Source: an uncultured Coriobacteriaceae bacterium
GTDB lineage: Bacteria; Actinomycetota; Coriobacteriia; Coriobacteriales; QAMH01
Assembly (NCBI GenBank): GCA_900556425.1
Contig: USOR01000013.1
Coordinates: forward strand, 1-12,383
Direction of reading: 5' to 3'
Length of the DNA: 12,383 nucleotides
The position numbers were made by a program, and so were the translations under genes. Under the pieces are notes generated by a model. The model had not been told where the DNA came from. It saw nothing but the letters and a program-made list of their open reading frames with translations, and did not search any database. Shown here piece after piece: positions 10,975 through 12,383 of this stretch; position 1 is the first letter of the stretch, and the number at the start of each line of letters is the position of its first letter.

Positions 10975-12252
10975 CTACTCGGCCACCCAGTGCTCCTTTT
11001 GCGTCTTCTTTACAGTCGCGTAGGTAATGAGCAGCAAAACAAGCGTGATGGCGAGAACGACGGCGCCAATGGTGAACGCACCGGAATAGGTTCCCGTCGA
11101 GGTGTAGAACAGCGCAATAATTGGTGCACCAAACGCACCGCCAAGGCCAACGCCCATCATGGCGTAGGACAAGACCTTGTCGAAGGAACGCTCGCCAAAG
11201 TGATGACGCACGATCATGGGGATCGAGATGGTGACGATTGCGTTATTCATTCCGAAGAAGAACGCAGTGATTGCCATGGTCGCCTCGTTGGTGGCAACAA
11301 AGGCCCAGCACAGGAATGTGATGACCGTAATGGCAAACAGGATGATGGTCACATTCTTGGCGCCAATCTTATCGCAGAGGAAGCCACCGCACAGAGACGC
11401 CAAAATATAGCCAGCCTGGAGCAGGGTCATGAGAGTTGCCGAGAAGGTCGCGGCATCGGGACCAAGAATCTCGATGCAGTTTGCCTGGATGTAGGAATTG
11501 AATCCGCCGGGGAAGGAGCAACCGATGCAGGCGATGAACAGGATGACGAATGTGACGGAAGCAACGGCGTACTTCAGCGGGATACCCGGCTTCACGCCCT
11601 CGGCTTCTGCAAGCGCCACGGCATCGGGAGCGGGACCAAAGGGCTCAAGCCCGCTCTTGGAGGGATCGGTGGAGAAAACCGTGAGGGAGAAGATGAGGAT
11701 GAGGAGCACGAGCACGGCATTCACGTAGTACACGCCCTGCCAACCAATGCTCTGGAAGAGCTGAGTGAACACGAGCGGGAAGATGGCGCCGCCGATACCA
11801 GAGAACAGGTTCGCGATGCCGAGATAACGACCAGCGACCGCCTCCGTGAACCAGGAGTTGATGAACAGCGGGCAGGCGTAGATAAAGAACTGACCACCGA
11901 ACAGACCCATGATGATACCGAGAGCCGAGAACTGCCAGGTCCAGTCAGGCGTTGCAAACGTGAAGCCCACCAAGCAAAGGGCTACAACTATGACGTCGAT
12001 GGACAGGAACAGCTTCGCGTTCTTGGGCAGCAGGATACCGCCGAGGAACGTGCCGACAAGGGCGGCTATGCCGTACATGGAAATCCACATGACATAGGAA
12101 ACCATGTCGACACCAGCCAAAACCGGCATGAACGCAAAATAGGCGGAAGACGAATTAAGCACCGTGCCCAGGCCCACGGCCTGCATGACACAGCACCCCA
12201 CGAGCACGAGCATCGCCCGCTTCTTGGATTGTGCTTGAATAGTACTAGACAT
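10975..12252 (-). CDS. MFS transporter 1
   Basis: The protein is 425 residues with about 12 predicted membrane helices and a hydrophilic loop near the middle (DPSKSGLEPFGPAPDAVALAE). It is a distant paralogue of carrier 2. Shared features include a first helix LVLVGCCVMQAVGLGTVLNSS, INSWFTEAVAGRYLGIANLFSGIGGAIFP, GWQGVYYVNAVLVL and the motif GGFLCDKIGAKN. The membrane family is clear but the substrate is not. The OFA/monocarboxylate-like branch and the genomic position suggest uptake or exchange of an organic acid or phenolic linked to the molybdoenzymes. The ATG at 12252 is chosen over the in-frame ATG at 12294 because AAGGAGGT lies about 9 bases upstream of it. It begins about 100 bases after the stop of the ferredoxin gene that enters from the right edge. 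Confidence 0.87.
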   Translation of the reverse strand: MSSTIQAQSKKRAMLVLVGCCVMQAVGLGTVLNSSSAYFAFMPVLAGVDMVSYVMWISMYGIAALVGTFLGGILLPKNAKLFLSIDVIVVALCLVGFTFATPDWTWQFSALGIIMGLFGGQFFIYACPLFINSWFTEAVAGRYLGIANLFSGIGGAIFPLVFTQLFQSIGWQGVYYVNAVLVLLILIFSLTVFSTDPSKSGLEPFGPAPDAVALAEAEGVKPGIPLKYAVASVTFVILFIACIGCSFPGGFNSYIQANCIEILGPDAATFSATLMTLLQAGYILASLCGGFLCDKIGAKNVTIILFAITVITFLCWAFVATNEATMAITAFFFGMNNAIVTISIPMIVRHHFGERSFDKVLSYAMMGVGLGGAFGAPIIALFYTSTGTYSGAFTIGAVVLAITLVLLLITYATVKKTQKEHWVAE

Positions 12253-12288
12253 TTGTATTACCTCCTTGATTTCCCTTTCCACATATAT

Positions 12289-12302
12289 GCTCATATCTGA
12301 GC
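12289..12302. promoter_or_regulatory. short inverted repeat upstream of MFS carrier 1
   Basis: GCTCA-TATC-TGAGC is a perfect 5-base arm hairpin or operator in the 102-base gap between the incoming ferredoxin stop and carrier 1. No clear promoter hexamers accompany it. Confidence 0.25.
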
Positions 12303-12350
12303 AAGAGGGCGAGGAAGGGATGCCCCGTGTTTCCTCCCCCGCTCCTCGTC

Positions 12351-12383
12351 TCGCCTACGCCTTGGTGGTGAACAGGCTCCAGC
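12351..12383. repeat. 33-base exact repeat, copy 2 (truncated by the window edge)
   Basis: This stretch is identical to 6413-6445 over all 33 bases visible. It includes the end of a ferredoxin gene. The repeat continues beyond the window by an unknown length. Confidence 0.9.
12355..12383 (-). CDS. C-terminal end of a third 4Fe-4S ferredoxin subunit (partial)
   Basis: The minus frame reads WSLFTTKA then TAG, the same C-terminus as the ferredoxin encoded at 6417-6764, and is identical at DNA level. The rest lies outside the window. By analogy with the two complete pairs here, a third catalytic subunit probably lies further right on the same strand. Only nine or so codons are visible, so the call depends on the exact match. 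Confidence 0.7.

Noticed and set aside
10906..12300. Long plus-strand open frame (464 codons) across the MFS 1 region
   Set aside because: It is the antisense shadow of the clear 12-helix carrier on the minus strand; its translation is low-complexity, rich in Gly, Asp, Glu, Arg and His, has no family motif and no ribosome binding site.
1..12383. CRISPR arrays, tRNA or rRNA genes, intact transposases
   Set aside because: No regularly spaced repeats, no tRNA cloverleaf or rRNA-like stretch and no transposase motif were seen on either strand.

Overview
The window most likely comes from an anaerobic gut actinobacterium of the Eggerthellaceae (Coriobacteriia). That placement is an inference from mid-to-high GC, tight one-strand gene packing, and stacked paralogous molybdopterin enzymes with small ferredoxin subunits and MFS carriers. 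This arrangement is familiar from Gordonibacter, Eggerthella and relatives, where such enzymes dehydroxylate catechols and related phenols. Every convincing intact gene is on the minus strand, so the biology reads from right to left.

Right and centre (12383 to about 1665): the last codons of a 4Fe-4S subunit enter at the right edge. Then come MFS carrier 1, a previously hidden 31-residue small ORF with a strong ribosome binding site, a GC-rich hairpin, MFS carrier 2 (TTG start), a large molybdopterin catalytic subunit (851 aa) with its 115-aa two-cluster ferredoxin subunit, and a second catalytic subunit (791 aa) with its 162-aa ferredoxin subunit. These are followed closely by a SlyD-like FKBP prolyl isomerase, an eight-cysteine zinc-ribbon-like protein, a DnaA-like AAA+ ATPase lacking a DNA-binding domain, and an 84-aa very acidic protein. 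An intrinsic terminator at 1665-1703 closes the series. Neither catalytic subunit has a Tat signal, so both should act in the cytoplasm: the carriers would bring in (and possibly exchange) an aromatic or related substrate, and the ferredoxin subunits would pass electrons to the bis-MGD molybdenum or tungsten site. The FKBP, zinc-ribbon, ATPase and acidic-protein genes look like an accessory or maturation module, a role inferred only from linkage.

Left (about 1709 to 1): the stretch 1255-1729 has no intact gene, but it holds a decayed plus-strand ORF6N-domain (phage antirepressor type) fragment, two tandem palindromes, a possible promoter and a possible structured leader. A minus-strand pair follows: a MOSC-domain protein (molybdenum-cofactor-linked sulfur chemistry) and a cysteine synthase that stops at 211 residues, about two thirds of the family length. 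Its stop codon overlaps a possible GTG start of another frame that leaves the window.

The points most worth a second look are the accessory module, the hidden small ORF plus hairpin before carrier 2, the ferredoxin gene whose third codon positions are almost all G or C and whose 3' end recurs exactly at the window edge, the unusual cysteine motifs of the catalytic subunits, the ORF6N remnant, and the truncated cysteine synthase.
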